From Streptomyces sp. NBC_00247 (GTDB lineage: Bacteria > Actinomycetota > Actinomycetes > Streptomycetales > Streptomycetaceae), in assembly GCF_036188265.1 (NCBI RefSeq), contig NZ_CP108093.1, forward strand, positions 2,542,001 to 2,606,000: a stretch of DNA of 64,000 nucleotides, written 5' to 3'. Positions 10,826 to 18,947 of this stretch are shown here, in pieces. The notes beneath the pieces were generated by a model. That model searched no databases. It was not told the DNA's origin and worked only from the letters and a program-made list of their open reading frames with translations. Made by a program: the position numbers and the translations under genes. Positions within the stretch are counted from its first letter, which is position 1. Each line of letters starts with the position of its first letter.

Positions 10826-13111
10826 TCAGCTCACCGAGGGGGACACCGTCCCGTCCGTGAGTCCGTCGTACATGCCCTGGACCAGCAGCCCGCCGAGTCG
10901 GCCCGCCGTGCGCAACGCGTCCTCGAAGGCGGCGAGGGCGCGGAACTGCTCACCGTACCGGCGCTGTTCGTCCAGCGGGAGCCGGGGCAGCCGGATACGG
11001 CGGGCGTCGAGCCGCGAGGCGGTGGAGGCGTGGCTGCTGGCACGGCGGTTGTTGGCCGTGCCGCGCAGGAAGCCGGCGAGGAACCAGGGGTCGAGCACGC
11101 CCGGATCGGGGCGCAGCAGCTGGAGGTTGCGGCCGAGCACGGCACCGGCGGTGGCCTCGTCCACGACGCGGACGACCGAGCCGCCGCCGAGCACGGGGAC
11201 GACGACGTCGCCCGTGCGCAGGACGACCGCGTCGTCGGCGGCCCCCGCCGCACCGGCGGCGCTCGTGGAGGCGGGCCCGGTCGCGAGGAAGGCGAGGGTC
11301 TCGGACTCCTGGGCGGGGCCGGCGGGTGCGCCGCTGGGCGGGGTGTTGCCGAGGACGTCGTGTTCGGTGAGGACGGGCCCCCGGCCCCCTCCGGAGCCGC
11401 CGACGCTGAGCCGGAGTGCGCCCGCGCGGGCGAGTTCACCGAGGGTGGTGAACGGCCGGGAGGCGGGATCGGCGAGGTCGGCGGAGGGCGGGGTCAGCCG
11501 GAGGGTGAGCCGCAGCTCGTCGGTCAACCTGTCCCGTACGTCGGCGAGTTCGGCCGCGCCCCCGGCGGTGGCGGGCCGGGGCAGGTGGCGTGCGGGGGTG
11601 AGGTCGACATCGTCGTCGAGGAGGTCGATGACGGGCACGGCCCGGCTCGCCCCCGAGCCGGGCGGGACGGTGGCGGCGGTATCGCCGGTCCGCAGGGTGC
11701 CGGGCGCGGCGGGGGCGCCGGGTCCGCGATCGGTGGTGGCGAACGCGCGCCAGGCGTCCAGGACCGTACGCCGGACGGCGGGCCAGTCGATCCGCTCGCG
11801 GCCGCTTCCCGCGAGGCTCCCGGTGCTGCCGCCTCCGGCGGCGCCGGTCGCGCCCGCCGCCGGGTCGGGGGACTCGGCCGTGTCGACGAGGAGGAGCTCG
11901 GGCGTGGGCTGCACACCGTGGTCCGGCTTGCGCAGAATCCACAGGTGCAGCGGGATGCCGTACGGCGGGGCGGCTCCGGCGGGCAGCGCGACGACGGCCC
12001 GCAGTGCGCCGCGGCGCAGCAGGTCGGCGCGGATGCGGCGGCCTGAACGGCGGGAGACCGCGGCCGGCGGCATCAGCAGCACGGCGGTGCCGCCGGGTCG
12101 CAGCCGGGCCAGCGCGTGCTGGACCCAGGCGAGCTCGGACTCGGCACGGGCCGGATATCCGTACTCCCACCGGGGGTCGTAGGCCAACTCGTCGTGGCCC
12201 CAGTTGCGTTCGTTGAACGGCGGGTGGCAGAGCACCACGTCGGCCGCCAGCTTCGGGAAGGCGTCGGCGCGCAGGGTGTCCCCCGTACGCACCGCCGGCT
12301 CCGGCGCCTCGGGGGCGCCGGCCCCCAGGGCGAGGCGGAGCGCGGTGAGCGCCGCGAGGTCGGGGTCGGCCTCCTGCGCGTGGAGGGCTGCGGGCCGGCC
12401 GACGGCCCGCAGCAGCGCACCGGTCCCGGACGCGGGGTCCAGGACGACGGGGGCGGGCGCCTTCCCGGACGCGCGGCCGGGTCCCTGGCGCTGGAGGGCG
12501 AGGTCGGCCATGAGCGCGGCCAGCTCGGGCGGAGTGAGCGTGTACTGACGCGGATTGGCGTCCAGTTGGCGGCCGAACAGGAACTCGAAGGCCTGTCCCG
12601 CCCCGGACTCCGCCGCCAGCGCGGCGGCCCCGCGCAGCAGCGGCACGGACGGCCGCAGCACCTCCGTCCCGGGCACCCGGACGGCCGCCGCCCCGGCACC
12701 CCCGGCCGGAGCCTGGGGCCCGAACCGGGCTTCGAGTACGGGAGCGAGGGCGTCGGGCAGCAGACGGGCGACGCGTTCGTCCGATACCGCAACCAACTCC
12801 AGCCAGTCGGTGGGCCGGTCGCGCACCAGCAGCAGGGCACAGCCCACGTGGATCAAGGCGGTGACGGCACCGGCCGGATGGCCGGAGAGCTGCTGCCAGA
12901 CGCGCTCCCGGAGGGGCACCTCGGCCAGCTTCCCCTGGCCCCGGAGCCACTCCTCGACGTCGGCGAGCGCGAAGGAGGGGCTGGTCTCCGTACCGCCGAC
13001 CGGCTTGGGGAAGTCCGCGTGACGACGGCGCCAGTTGCTGACGGCGGCCCGTCCGACGCCGGCCAGGCGGGCGATCCCGGCAGCGGTCACCTCAGAGGCG
13101 TTCTCCGGCAC
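10826..13111 (-). CDS. HTH - N6-adenine DNA methyltransferase - specificity-like fusion protein
   Basis: 761 residues in three visible parts. Residues 5-55 are a MerR/phage-type helix-turn-helix (AAGIARLAGVGRAAVSNWRR). Residues about 170-430 are an HsdM-type methyltransferase: AdoMet motif DPASGTGALLRAVG (225-238) and target motif CHPPFNER (295-302), where His replaces the usual Asn of NPPF. Residues about 540-760 resemble half of a type I specificity subunit, ending with LPRLPLDEQRRYGEQFRALAAFEDALR. I see no restriction subunit nearby. The GTG start follows GGGAG at 8 nt and begins at the HTH. It may methylate DNA or act as an AdoMet-binding regulator; both are open. Confidence 0.85.
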   Translation of the reverse strand: MPENASEVTAAGIARLAGVGRAAVSNWRRRHADFPKPVGGTETSPSFALADVEEWLRGQGKLAEVPLRERVWQQLSGHPAGAVTALIHVGCALLLVRDRPTDWLELVAVSDERVARLLPDALAPVLEARFGPQAPAGGAGAAAVRVPGTEVLRPSVPLLRGAAALAAESGAGQAFEFLFGRQLDANPRQYTLTPPELAALMADLALQRQGPGRASGKAPAPVVLDPASGTGALLRAVGRPAALHAQEADPDLAALTALRLALGAGAPEAPEPAVRTGDTLRADAFPKLAADVVLCHPPFNERNWGHDELAYDPRWEYGYPARAESELAWVQHALARLRPGGTAVLLMPPAAVSRRSGRRIRADLLRRGALRAVVALPAGAAPPYGIPLHLWILRKPDHGVQPTPELLLVDTAESPDPAAGATGAAGGGSTGSLAGSGRERIDWPAVRRTVLDAWRAFATTDRGPGAPAAPGTLRTGDTAATVPPGSGASRAVPVIDLLDDDVDLTPARHLPRPATAGGAAELADVRDRLTDELRLTLRLTPPSADLADPASRPFTTLGELARAGALRLSVGGSGGGRGPVLTEHDVLGNTPPSGAPAGPAQESETLAFLATGPASTSAAGAAGAADDAVVLRTGDVVVPVLGGGSVVRVVDEATAGAVLGRNLQLLRPDPGVLDPWFLAGFLRGTANNRRASSHASTASRLDARRIRLPRLPLDEQRRYGEQFRALAAFEDALRTAGRLGGLLVQGMYDGLTDGTVSPSVS

Positions 13112-13201
13112 TGTGCTGTCTCCCTGGTCCGAACCGTCAACCGTTCGCGCCACCGTCCGCGCTGTGCAGGCGAGCATACCGACGCGCACCGCACCGCTCG
13201 A

Positions 13202-13267
13202 TTCACAGGCAGGTTTCCGTTGTTCACAGAAGTCTTGGTTGACTCGGTTCACAGGCTCTGCTGTGAT
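13202..13267. promoter_or_regulatory. Divergent promoter region with three TTCACAG repeats
   Basis: TTCACAG occurs at 13202, 13223 and 13248, with an inverted CTGTGA at 13261. TTGACT (13239-13244) followed 17 nt later by TGTGAT (13262-13267) could be the promoter of the lipoprotein gene at 13404. The repeats flank its -35 and also lie about 90-140 nt upstream of the methyltransferase GTG. Repeats are seen directly; operator function is inferred. Confidence 0.45.
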
Positions 13268-13403
13268 GGGGCTGTGCCCGCACCGGTGGAGTCCATCGGT
13301 GCGAAAGGTCCGGAGAAACCCGCCTGCCCGGGTACCGCCGGGCGTCGGTGCCCCCTTTCTTTCCCGTCCCCCTCTTCTTTCTGACTTCTCCTGGAGTACC
13401 GCC

Positions 13404-14183
13404 ATGCGCCGAGTCGCGCGTACCGCAGCTGCCGCCGTCTGCACCCTCTCCGTGCTCACCCTTGCCGCCTGCGGCAGCGAGGGGGGCGACACCGCCACGG
13501 ACGCGAAGAAGGGCGGCGCCGCCTCCTCGGCCGCCCCGGCGGAGAAGGAGCCGTTCGCGGACATGTCGGGCCCCGACATCGTCAGCGCGGCGTTCAAGAA
13601 CATCCACAAGGCGACCTCCCTGCGCCTCTCGGTGGACATGCGGTCGACCGACGCCCCCCTGAAGGCCGATTTCTCCACCACCGTCGACGGCGCCCGGTGC
13701 ACCGGCACGACGGACATGGGAGCCGGCGGCTCGATGTCCATCATCAAGATCGCCGAGACCGTCTACATGAAGCTCGACGAGACGATGCTGCGCGCTCAGT
13801 CCGAGGGCGAGTCCGAGGCGGACATACAGGCCACGGTGGACATGGTCGCCGACCACTGGATGGCCGAGAAGGCTTCCGACCCGGACACCAAGGACATGAT
13901 CGGGTTCTGTGACCTGAAGTCGCTCCTCTCGGAGTTCGAGGAAGGCGACACCGAGGCGAAGAAGGCGGGCACGACGACCTTCGACGGCACTCCCGCCCTC
14001 CGCCTGACCGAGAAGGACGGCGAGGAGACCTACTCGGTCCTGGTCTCCACGAAGGGCGACCCGCAGCTCCTCCAGATCACCACCACCGGCGGCGACGAGC
14101 CGATGACGATGACCTTCTCCGACCTCGACAAGCCCGTCGTGGCGGAGAAGCCGGCCGCGAAGGACATGGTCGACCTCGGCTGA
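13404..14183 (+). CDS. LppX/LpqN-like secreted lipoprotein
   Basis: 259 residues. The signal peptide MRRVARTAAAAVCTLSVLTL runs into the lipobox LAAC. The mature protein has the pattern of Streptomyces LppX/LprG-like lipoproteins: an MSGPDIVSAAFKNIHKATSLRL helix at about residue 55, then alternating strands with KADFSTTVDGARCTGTTDMG, and a later TFDGTPALRLTEKDGEETYSVLVS segment. Such folds form a hydrophobic cavity and are thought to carry lipids; ligand and role here are unknown. ATG 13404 follows CTGGAG at about 7 nt. It is divergent from the methyltransferase. Confidence 0.85.
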   Translation: MRRVARTAAAAVCTLSVLTLAACGSEGGDTATDAKKGGAASSAAPAEKEPFADMSGPDIVSAAFKNIHKATSLRLSVDMRSTDAPLKADFSTTVDGARCTGTTDMGAGGSMSIIKIAETVYMKLDETMLRAQSEGESEADIQATVDMVADHWMAEKASDPDTKDMIGFCDLKSLLSEFEEGDTEAKKAGTTTFDGTPALRLTEKDGEETYSVLVSTKGDPQLLQITTTGGDEPMTMTFSDLDKPVVAEKPAAKDMVDLG

Positions 14184-14200
14184 GCCGGGGTCCGTCGGCC

Positions 14201-14272
14201 GGGCATCCGGGCATCCGGGCATCCGGGCATCCGGGCATCCGGGCATCCGGGCATCCGGGCATCCGGGCATCG
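14201..14272. repeat. Octanucleotide tandem repeat (9 copies)
   Basis: The unit GGGCATCC is repeated eight times perfectly, plus a ninth copy ending in G, 17 nt after the lipoprotein stop and before its terminator. It is non-coding, so copy changes would only alter spacing. Such short perfect repeats usually vary between strains. Confidence 0.97.
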
Positions 14273-14278
14273 AAAACG

Positions 14279-14308
14279 GCCCGGCGCGCTCGGGGGGACG
14301 CGCCGGGC
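14279..14308 (+). terminator. Terminator after lipoprotein gene
   Basis: A perfect 10-bp stem, GCCCGGCGCG with CGCGCCGGGC, and a 10-nt loop, preceded by an A-run (gaaaac). No T-tract. It lies immediately after the octanucleotide repeat. From here to about 14430 I see no gene. Confidence 0.7.
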
Positions 14309-14434
14309 GGGGGCGGGCGTCGGGGGGCGCCCGAACGGGGGAGGCGGACAGCGTCGGGGCCGGGGGGCTCGGCGCTGTCCGTTCACCCGGGGCCGCGCCC
14401 CCCACTCCCGCCGTCACCGAGTCGCCCCTGCACC

Positions 14435-15055
14435 CTGCCGGCGGCCCTCACCGACAGTCCCGCCCTCGTCCTGGGCCCGTGTGCCGACCTGCTCGCCTGG
14501 AATCCGCTCGGCGGAGCCCTGCTGAACGGACCCGGCAACCGTCTCCCGCACGAGCCCAATCCGCTCTGGCAGGTCTTCTGCTGCCCCTACGGCGACCGTC
14601 TGCCCGGCGATCGCGCACCCGGCATCTCGGTCGGCGCCGACCTGGTCGCGGCGCTGCGCGCACACCACGCCGACCACCCGACCGACCCGGATCTGGCACG
14701 GCTGGTCGCAGGTCTGTCGGCATCGAGTGCCGCGTTCGGGGCGCTCCGGCCCGAACGCCGGGCCTCCGCCGTCCGCGAGGGCACCCTCCACATCCCGCAC
14801 CCCGCCCTGGCCCCGGACGCCCCTTTCGGCTGCACCGTCCTCGCGTTGCCCGACCCGGGACAGCACCTTTTCGTGTTCCTCCGCCCGGCCCGTACCGGCG
14901 GCGGCAAGGCCTTCCGCGGTCTGGCCGCCGCGGTGGACGTGGACGCCGGGGCTGCCGCGCCGGAGCGTTCGGCCGCTGGGGTCCGAGCCGTCAGCCCGCG
15001 CACTGCCTCAGCATCATCGCCTTGTCGGCCGTGGTCACCGGCAGTTGGTACTTGA
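14435..15055 (+). pseudogene. Remnant of XRE-family regulator, MmyB-like ligand-binding domain only
   Basis: The plus-strand frame starting at 14435 encodes ALTDSPALVLGPCADLLAWN, then LRAHHADHPTDPDLARLVAGL and DPGQHLFVFL. These are the hallmark segments of the MmyB-like C-terminal domain of actinobacterial XRE regulators. The N-terminal HTH that should precede it is absent, no ATG, GTG or TTG start is visible, and the 3' end runs into the convergent HNH lipoprotein gene. It therefore looks like a decayed or truncated copy. Homology is from pattern recognition, not a search. Confidence 0.6.
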
Positions 15056-15773
15056 GCGAGACCTGGGCGAAGCGGAGCGCGTAGGAGCAGCGGATCGGCT
15101 TGTAGGGCGGCAGCCAGGCGGCGGGCCCGGAGTCGCTCTTGGAACCGTTGGTGGGGCCGTCGACGGGGATGAGGTTGAGCGGGTCGTTGGCGATCTGCTG
15201 GCGTTTGGCGTCGCTCCAGCGCGAGGCGCCCATCTGCCAGTCGTAGGAAAGGGGCATCACATGGTCGATCTGGATCTTCGTGGCCTTCGTCTTGGTCCAC
15301 GCGATCGTCGTGCCGGTGTACGGGTCCTTGAGCGTCAGCGAGGCCACCACGCAGTCCGATCCGCTGCGGAAGCGCACCTCCTGGCCGTCCCGCTTGAGCA
15401 GGTCGTTGCGGGTGTCGCAGCCGTTGCGGGCCAGCGCTATGCCGTTCACCGTGTCCTTCCACGCCGAGCCGAACTCGTCGCGGTCGTAACCGGTCTTGGG
15501 CCCGCGCCCCTTGGTGAGTACCTTCTCGATGACCTTCCGCGCCTCGGCCCGGTCCGCGCCGGTGGTCAGCGGTGCCAGGCCGGGCTTCGTTCCGTCGGGG
15601 TTGTCCAGCGGGCTCGCGCCGAAGCCCTCGGTGGACCGCGCGCCGTCGTTCGCCCCGGCGCCCGGGGTGCCTTCCGGGGCCGCGAGGTCGTCGGGGTCGC
15701 AGCCGGCGAGGGCCAGTACGGCGGCCGCGCTCAGGGCGGGCAGCGCGACGCGGTACGAACGGAGAGATATCAC
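14991..15773 (-). CDS. Secreted HNH (DUF1524-like) nuclease lipoprotein
   Basis: 260 residues. The signal peptide ends in lipobox LAGC near residue 20, so it is membrane anchored and extracellular. The C-terminal half carries the HNH/DUF1524 signature: KIQIDHVMPLSYDWQMGA with the His-Asp-His metal/catalytic region, then NDPLNLIPVDGPTNGSKSD. Two Cys pairs (NGCDTRND; SDCVVAS; IRCSYA) suggest disulfides. GTG 15773 was chosen because it immediately precedes the signal peptide and has AGGAC about 9 nt upstream. Family members are presumed extracellular nucleases; substrate unproven. Confidence 0.88.
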   Translation of the reverse strand: MISLRSYRVALPALSAAAVLALAGCDPDDLAAPEGTPGAGANDGARSTEGFGASPLDNPDGTKPGLAPLTTGADRAEARKVIEKVLTKGRGPKTGYDRDEFGSAWKDTVNGIALARNGCDTRNDLLKRDGQEVRFRSGSDCVVASLTLKDPYTGTTIAWTKTKATKIQIDHVMPLSYDWQMGASRWSDAKRQQIANDPLNLIPVDGPTNGSKSDSGPAAWLPPYKPIRCSYALRFAQVSLKYQLPVTTADKAMMLRQCAG

Positions 15774-15894
15774 TGGCAGCCGTCCTGACGGGAGAGAGCC
15801 GAACCCGGGAATCCTACGGACGTCTTCCCCGTCGGCCGCCATTCATGGCGTACGGGGCTCCGGGTGACGGTCGCTCAGCCGGACGGCGGGCGCC

Positions 15895-16377
15895 TCAGCG
15901 CCGGCGCCTCCCCCGCGTCCGGGCGCAGGCGACGCAGCGGGTCGCCTCCGGCCGTATCTCCAGGCGGGCGGCCAGAATCGGCTCGCCGCAGCTCTCGCAC
16001 CGCCCGTAGTCGCCGTGGTCCAGCCGTTCCCGCGCACGGTCCAGCTCCGCCAGCTGTTCACCGGCCCGCGCGAGGAGGGCGGCCACGTGGGCCCGTTCGA
16101 ACGCGGTACTGGAGCCCTCCGGGTCGTGCTCGTCGTCGACGGCCACCAGGGCGTTCGCCTCGACGATCCCCTCGAAGTCGCGTCGCAGCGCTTCGATCCG
16201 CGCGTTCGTGGAGGCGCGTTCTGCGGCGATGCGCTCGCGCACGGCGCCCGGTCCGGGCGACTCGGGAAGCCGGTCGTCGGACCGGGCGGGGCCGGCCCGG
16301 GACGGCCCGGTAAGGCCGCCCCCGGACCGGGCGGGGCCGGCCCCAGGGAGGGGGACGGATGCGGACTTACCACTCAT
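15895..16377 (-). CDS. DksA/TraR-family zinc-finger protein
   Basis: 160 residues. A variable Pro/Gly-rich N-terminus leads to a helical hairpin (ERASTNARIEALRRDFEGIV...RAHVAALLARAGEQLAEL). The C-terminal four-cysteine zinc finger is CESCGEPILAARLEIRPEA followed by TRCVACA. DksA proteins insert their coiled coil into the RNA polymerase secondary channel; actinobacterial versions usually lack the acidic tip, as seems so here. It stands alone between the HNH lipoprotein and the SCO6745-family gene on the same strand. ATG 16377 is the first start. Interval 16378-16581 holds no gene I can see. Confidence 0.88.
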   Translation of the reverse strand: MSGKSASVPLPGAGPARSGGGLTGPSRAGPARSDDRLPESPGPGAVRERIAAERASTNARIEALRRDFEGIVEANALVAVDDEHDPEGSSTAFERAHVAALLARAGEQLAELDRARERLDHGDYGRCESCGEPILAARLEIRPEATRCVACARTRGRRRR

Positions 16378-16581
16378 ACGTAGCGGAACGCGGAACTCCG
16401 GTCACGCATTCCGGCGCGCGCACCGGCCGGAACGGCCGACGCCCTCACCACCCGGCTCCCCGCCCCATGCCCACCTGCCCCCAGCCCCCCAGCCCTCAGC
16501 CCCGGCACCGCTCCCGGCATGCGGGCCGGTATGCGGCCCCGGCCGCGGGACTGCGCGCGGGCCGGTGTGCGGGTCGGCGCC

Positions 16582-17481
16582 TCACACCTTGCCGATGCCG
16601 AGCGTGTTCTCGGCCGGCAGCAGTCCGGAGCCGATCACCTCCAGCCACGGGGTACCCAGAAGCTCCGCCAGCCGGGCCCGGTCCGCCTCGCCGAGCGCCC
16701 GCCACGGTCCGGCGGCCCGCTCGTCGGTGCTCCGCTCCACCTCCGTGCGCAGCGCCCGGCCCGCCTCCGTCGCCGTACCGTCCTCGCCCAGCAGACCCCG
16801 GCCCGCCAGCCGCTCCCCGGCGGCCGTCCACTCCCGCTCGCTCCATCCCCGGCTCGCGAACACCGCTACGGGGGCGGCCCCCACGGCGGCGAACGAGACC
16901 AGCGCTTCGACGGGGTCGAGTCCGGCCTCCCGGAGTGCGGCGAGGTGGCCGTCGCCGCGGTGCTCCCGCAGGATCGTGGCCGCCTGCCAGAGGACGAGGT
17001 GCGGGGCGTCCGGCCAGGGAAGCGCCGAGTTGGCGGCGCCGAGGGACAGCCCGGTCACCGGACGGGCCGCGTCGGCGGTGACCGCCTCGGCGGCGCGGCG
17101 GGCCAGCGCCGCCGCCTCGGCCGCCTCGGGCCCGTCGGTCCAGGCTCCGAGCAGCGCCCGGTACGCCCGGTCCACCGCGCGGACCCGCGCGGCGAGCACT
17201 GCCTCCGGGCCGGCCGTGGCCCAGATGCCGGGGACGTACCCGCGCACCATCGCGGAGCTGAAGCTGTAGAACGCTTCGGTGACGTACTCCGCCGTGGGGC
17301 CGCCCCCTCCGGACGCCCCGGCCGGGGCCGCGCGCCAGGCGAAATAGCTCGGCCAGCGTTCCTCGACGTCGTACCCGAGGGCGGCGGCCTCCTCGTACGC
17401 CTCCGGGGCGTAGTAGAGAACGGCGTGCAAGGGCTCCAACAGGTGCCACATCTGCCGGACGCGCCCCAGTTCCTCGGACAT
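16582..17481 (-). CDS. SCO6745-family helical protein
   Basis: 299 residues, matching the Streptomyces SCO6745 family (annotated as helix-turn-helix-like; function unknown). It begins RQMWHLLEPLHAVLYYAPEA and has a VTEAFYSFSSAMVRGYVPGIW motif and WQAATILREHRGDGHLAAL. The C-terminal winged-helix-like part is WSEREWTAAGERLAGRGLL, followed by LRTEVERSTDERA. No signal peptide. The ribosome site GGAGGTAGGAGC immediately precedes ATG 17481. It is transcribed divergently from a TetR gene, and palindromic boxes in the shared promoter make it the likely TetR target. Confidence 0.85.
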   Translation of the reverse strand: MSEELGRVRQMWHLLEPLHAVLYYAPEAYEEAAALGYDVEERWPSYFAWRAAPAGASGGGGPTAEYVTEAFYSFSSAMVRGYVPGIWATAGPEAVLAARVRAVDRAYRALLGAWTDGPEAAEAAALARRAAEAVTADAARPVTGLSLGAANSALPWPDAPHLVLWQAATILREHRGDGHLAALREAGLDPVEALVSFAAVGAAPVAVFASRGWSEREWTAAGERLAGRGLLGEDGTATEAGRALRTEVERSTDERAAGPWRALGEADRARLAELLGTPWLEVIGSGLLPAENTLGIGKV

Positions 17482-17510
17482 GCTCCTACCTCCGCGATCG
17501 ATCGACTCGC

Positions 17511-17591
17511 CATCTAGTCACTGCCTAGATGCTCGGCCGCCAGCGTGCACCCCCTCCCCGAACTTGTCAATGACTAGATGCGGCGTACGGT
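17511..17591. promoter_or_regulatory. Divergent TetR operators and leaderless promoter
   Basis: CATCTAGTCA (17511-17520) and its exact inverted copy TGACTAGATG (17571-17580) flank the 116-nt intergenic region. A third half-site CTAGATG lies at 17525-17531. TTGTCA (17564-17569), 16 nt, TACGGT (17586-17591) forms a promoter whose start would fall at the TetR ATG (17598), and no ribosome site is present. The second operator sits between -35 and -10, as expected for autorepression. Confidence 0.7.
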
Positions 17592-17597
17592 ACGTAC

Positions 17598-18191
17598 ATG
17601 AGCACCGACCGGGACGCGAGCCGCGACCAGACCTCGTACCACCACGGCGACCTGCGCCGGACGATCCTGGCGGCGGCCGTGGACGTCATCGCGGCAGAGG
17701 GGTCGGCCGCCCTCAGCCTGCGCGACCTGGCCCGCCGCGCCGGGGTCTCGCACGCCGCGCCCGCGCACCACTTCAAGGACCGCACGGGCCTGCTGACCGC
17801 CGTGGCGACGGAGGCGTACACGCTCTTCGCGGACTCCCTCTCCGAGGTCACCGACTTCAGGGAACAGGGCGCGCGGTACGTCCGGTTCGCCGCCGACCAC
17901 CCGGCGCACTTCCAGGTGATGTTCCAGCCCGGCCTCTACCGCGGCGACGACCCCGCCCTGGCCGCCGCCCGGGAACGGGCCGCCCGCGTCCTGCGCGAGG
18001 GCGTCGCCGGCCTGACGACCGACGGTTCCGGGGCCGACGCCGGGGACGCCCGTCGGACGGGGGTGGCCGCCTGGTCCCTGGCCCACGGCTTCGCCGCGCT
18101 GCTGCTGAGCCACAACCTGACGGACTTCCTGGGCGGCCGCGACCCCGAGGAGGCGTTCCTCTCCGTCGCGGAGGCGGTCTTCGGGAGCTGA
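17598..18191 (+). CDS. TetR/AcrR-family transcriptional regulator
   Basis: 197 residues. The N-terminal HTH (about residues 19-62) reads LRRTILAAAVDVIAAEG...SLRDLARRAGVSHAAPAHHF, a canonical TetR recognition helix region. The C-terminal ligand-binding part includes FAADHPAHFQVMFQPGLYR, a pattern of the TetR C-terminal WHG family, and AAWSLAHGFAALLLS. The gene is probably leaderless: a good -10 box ends 6 nt before ATG and no Shine-Dalgarno is seen. It is divergent from the SCO6745-family gene, with inverted-repeat operators between. The inducing ligand is unknown. Confidence 0.93.
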   Translation: MSTDRDASRDQTSYHHGDLRRTILAAAVDVIAAEGSAALSLRDLARRAGVSHAAPAHHFKDRTGLLTAVATEAYTLFADSLSEVTDFREQGARYVRFAADHPAHFQVMFQPGLYRGDDPALAAARERAARVLREGVAGLTTDGSGADAGDARRTGVAAWSLAHGFAALLLSHNLTDFLGGRDPEEAFLSVAEAVFGS

Positions 18192-18233
18192 AGAGCCGGC
18201 GGAAGGCCCGGCACCGCGGCACCCGGAAGGCCG

Positions 18234-18480
18234 GTGCTTGGATTCAGCACGGCGGAGGACTACGCCCTCTCGGACGGCGTCGAGACCCTCCCGCTCCGCC
18301 CCGCCGCACCGGGCGCCCTCGACGGCCTCGGCCGGCGCCTGCACGACATGGCGCTGACGGACGGCCACGCGGAGGTGGCGGACGCTCTGACGTATGCCTG
18401 GGGAGAGGCGGCCTGCCCCTCCTGCGGGGCGCACTTCTCCGTCAACGGGCAGATCATCGCCCGTCGGGCTGAGGCACCCG
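18234..18480 (+). pseudogene. Gene fragment with CxxC motif in decayed interval
   Basis: The stretch 18192-18940 holds no intact gene. A plus-strand segment from about 18234 translates into plausible protein (GGLGRRL-type helix, DGHAEVADALTYAWGEAACP then SCGAHFSVNG) with a CPSCG zinc-ribbon-like motif. It lacks a recognisable N-terminus, has no good ribosome site and dissolves into low-complexity sequence. I treat it as the tail of a lost gene; family not recognised. Farther right, a short in-frame piece around 18580-18640 is too degenerate to name. Confidence 0.35.
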
Positions 18481-18867
18481 GACCGCCGCCCGTACGGGCT
18501 GGGGCACCGGTCGCCCTCAGCCATGCGGGTTCGGCGTTCGGATCGGGCCCGTCCGGCGCGGGCCTGCCGGCCGGACGACTTGCGGCGGCACGCGAGATCG
18601 CCGCGGCGGGCGGGCCCATCGCCGTGAACAGCCTGCCGCCGGACGCCCCCGGGAGCCGCGACCCGCGCCCTGGCCCTGGACGCCCCGGCCAGCGGCTTCG
18701 GCACCGCGTTCCTGGTGCGCGGGGTGACGGCGGCCGGGGAGTTGACCAGCCCGCGAGTCCGGCCCGCGCGGGCCGGCACGACCCCTCCGGGCCGCGCCGG
18801 CCCGCGTCCCGTCGAGGGCCCGTCGGCCCTTCGGTACGGCTGCGGGCCGGACCCGAAGGCCCGGCCC

Positions 18868-18947
18868 GGTGGTTCGGCGCGGCGGTTCAGCCCGGCGGTT
18901 CGGCGCCCAGTGGCTCAACCTGGTGGTTCAGCGCGGAGGTTCAGCCG
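18868..18947. repeat. 13-bp degenerate tandem repeat
   Basis: Units near GGTGGTTCGGCGC start at 18868, 18881 and 18894. A 15-bp diverged unit follows at 18907, then two more at 18922 and 18935. The last copy contains the stop codon of the minus-strand hydrolase, so the repeat may have grown out of the gene's 3' end. Confidence 0.7.

Noticed and set aside
14201..14272. Possible CRISPR array
   Set aside because: An 8-bp unit with no spacers; a simple tandem repeat. The 17-bp repeat at 23494 also lacks unique spacers, and no cas genes are present.
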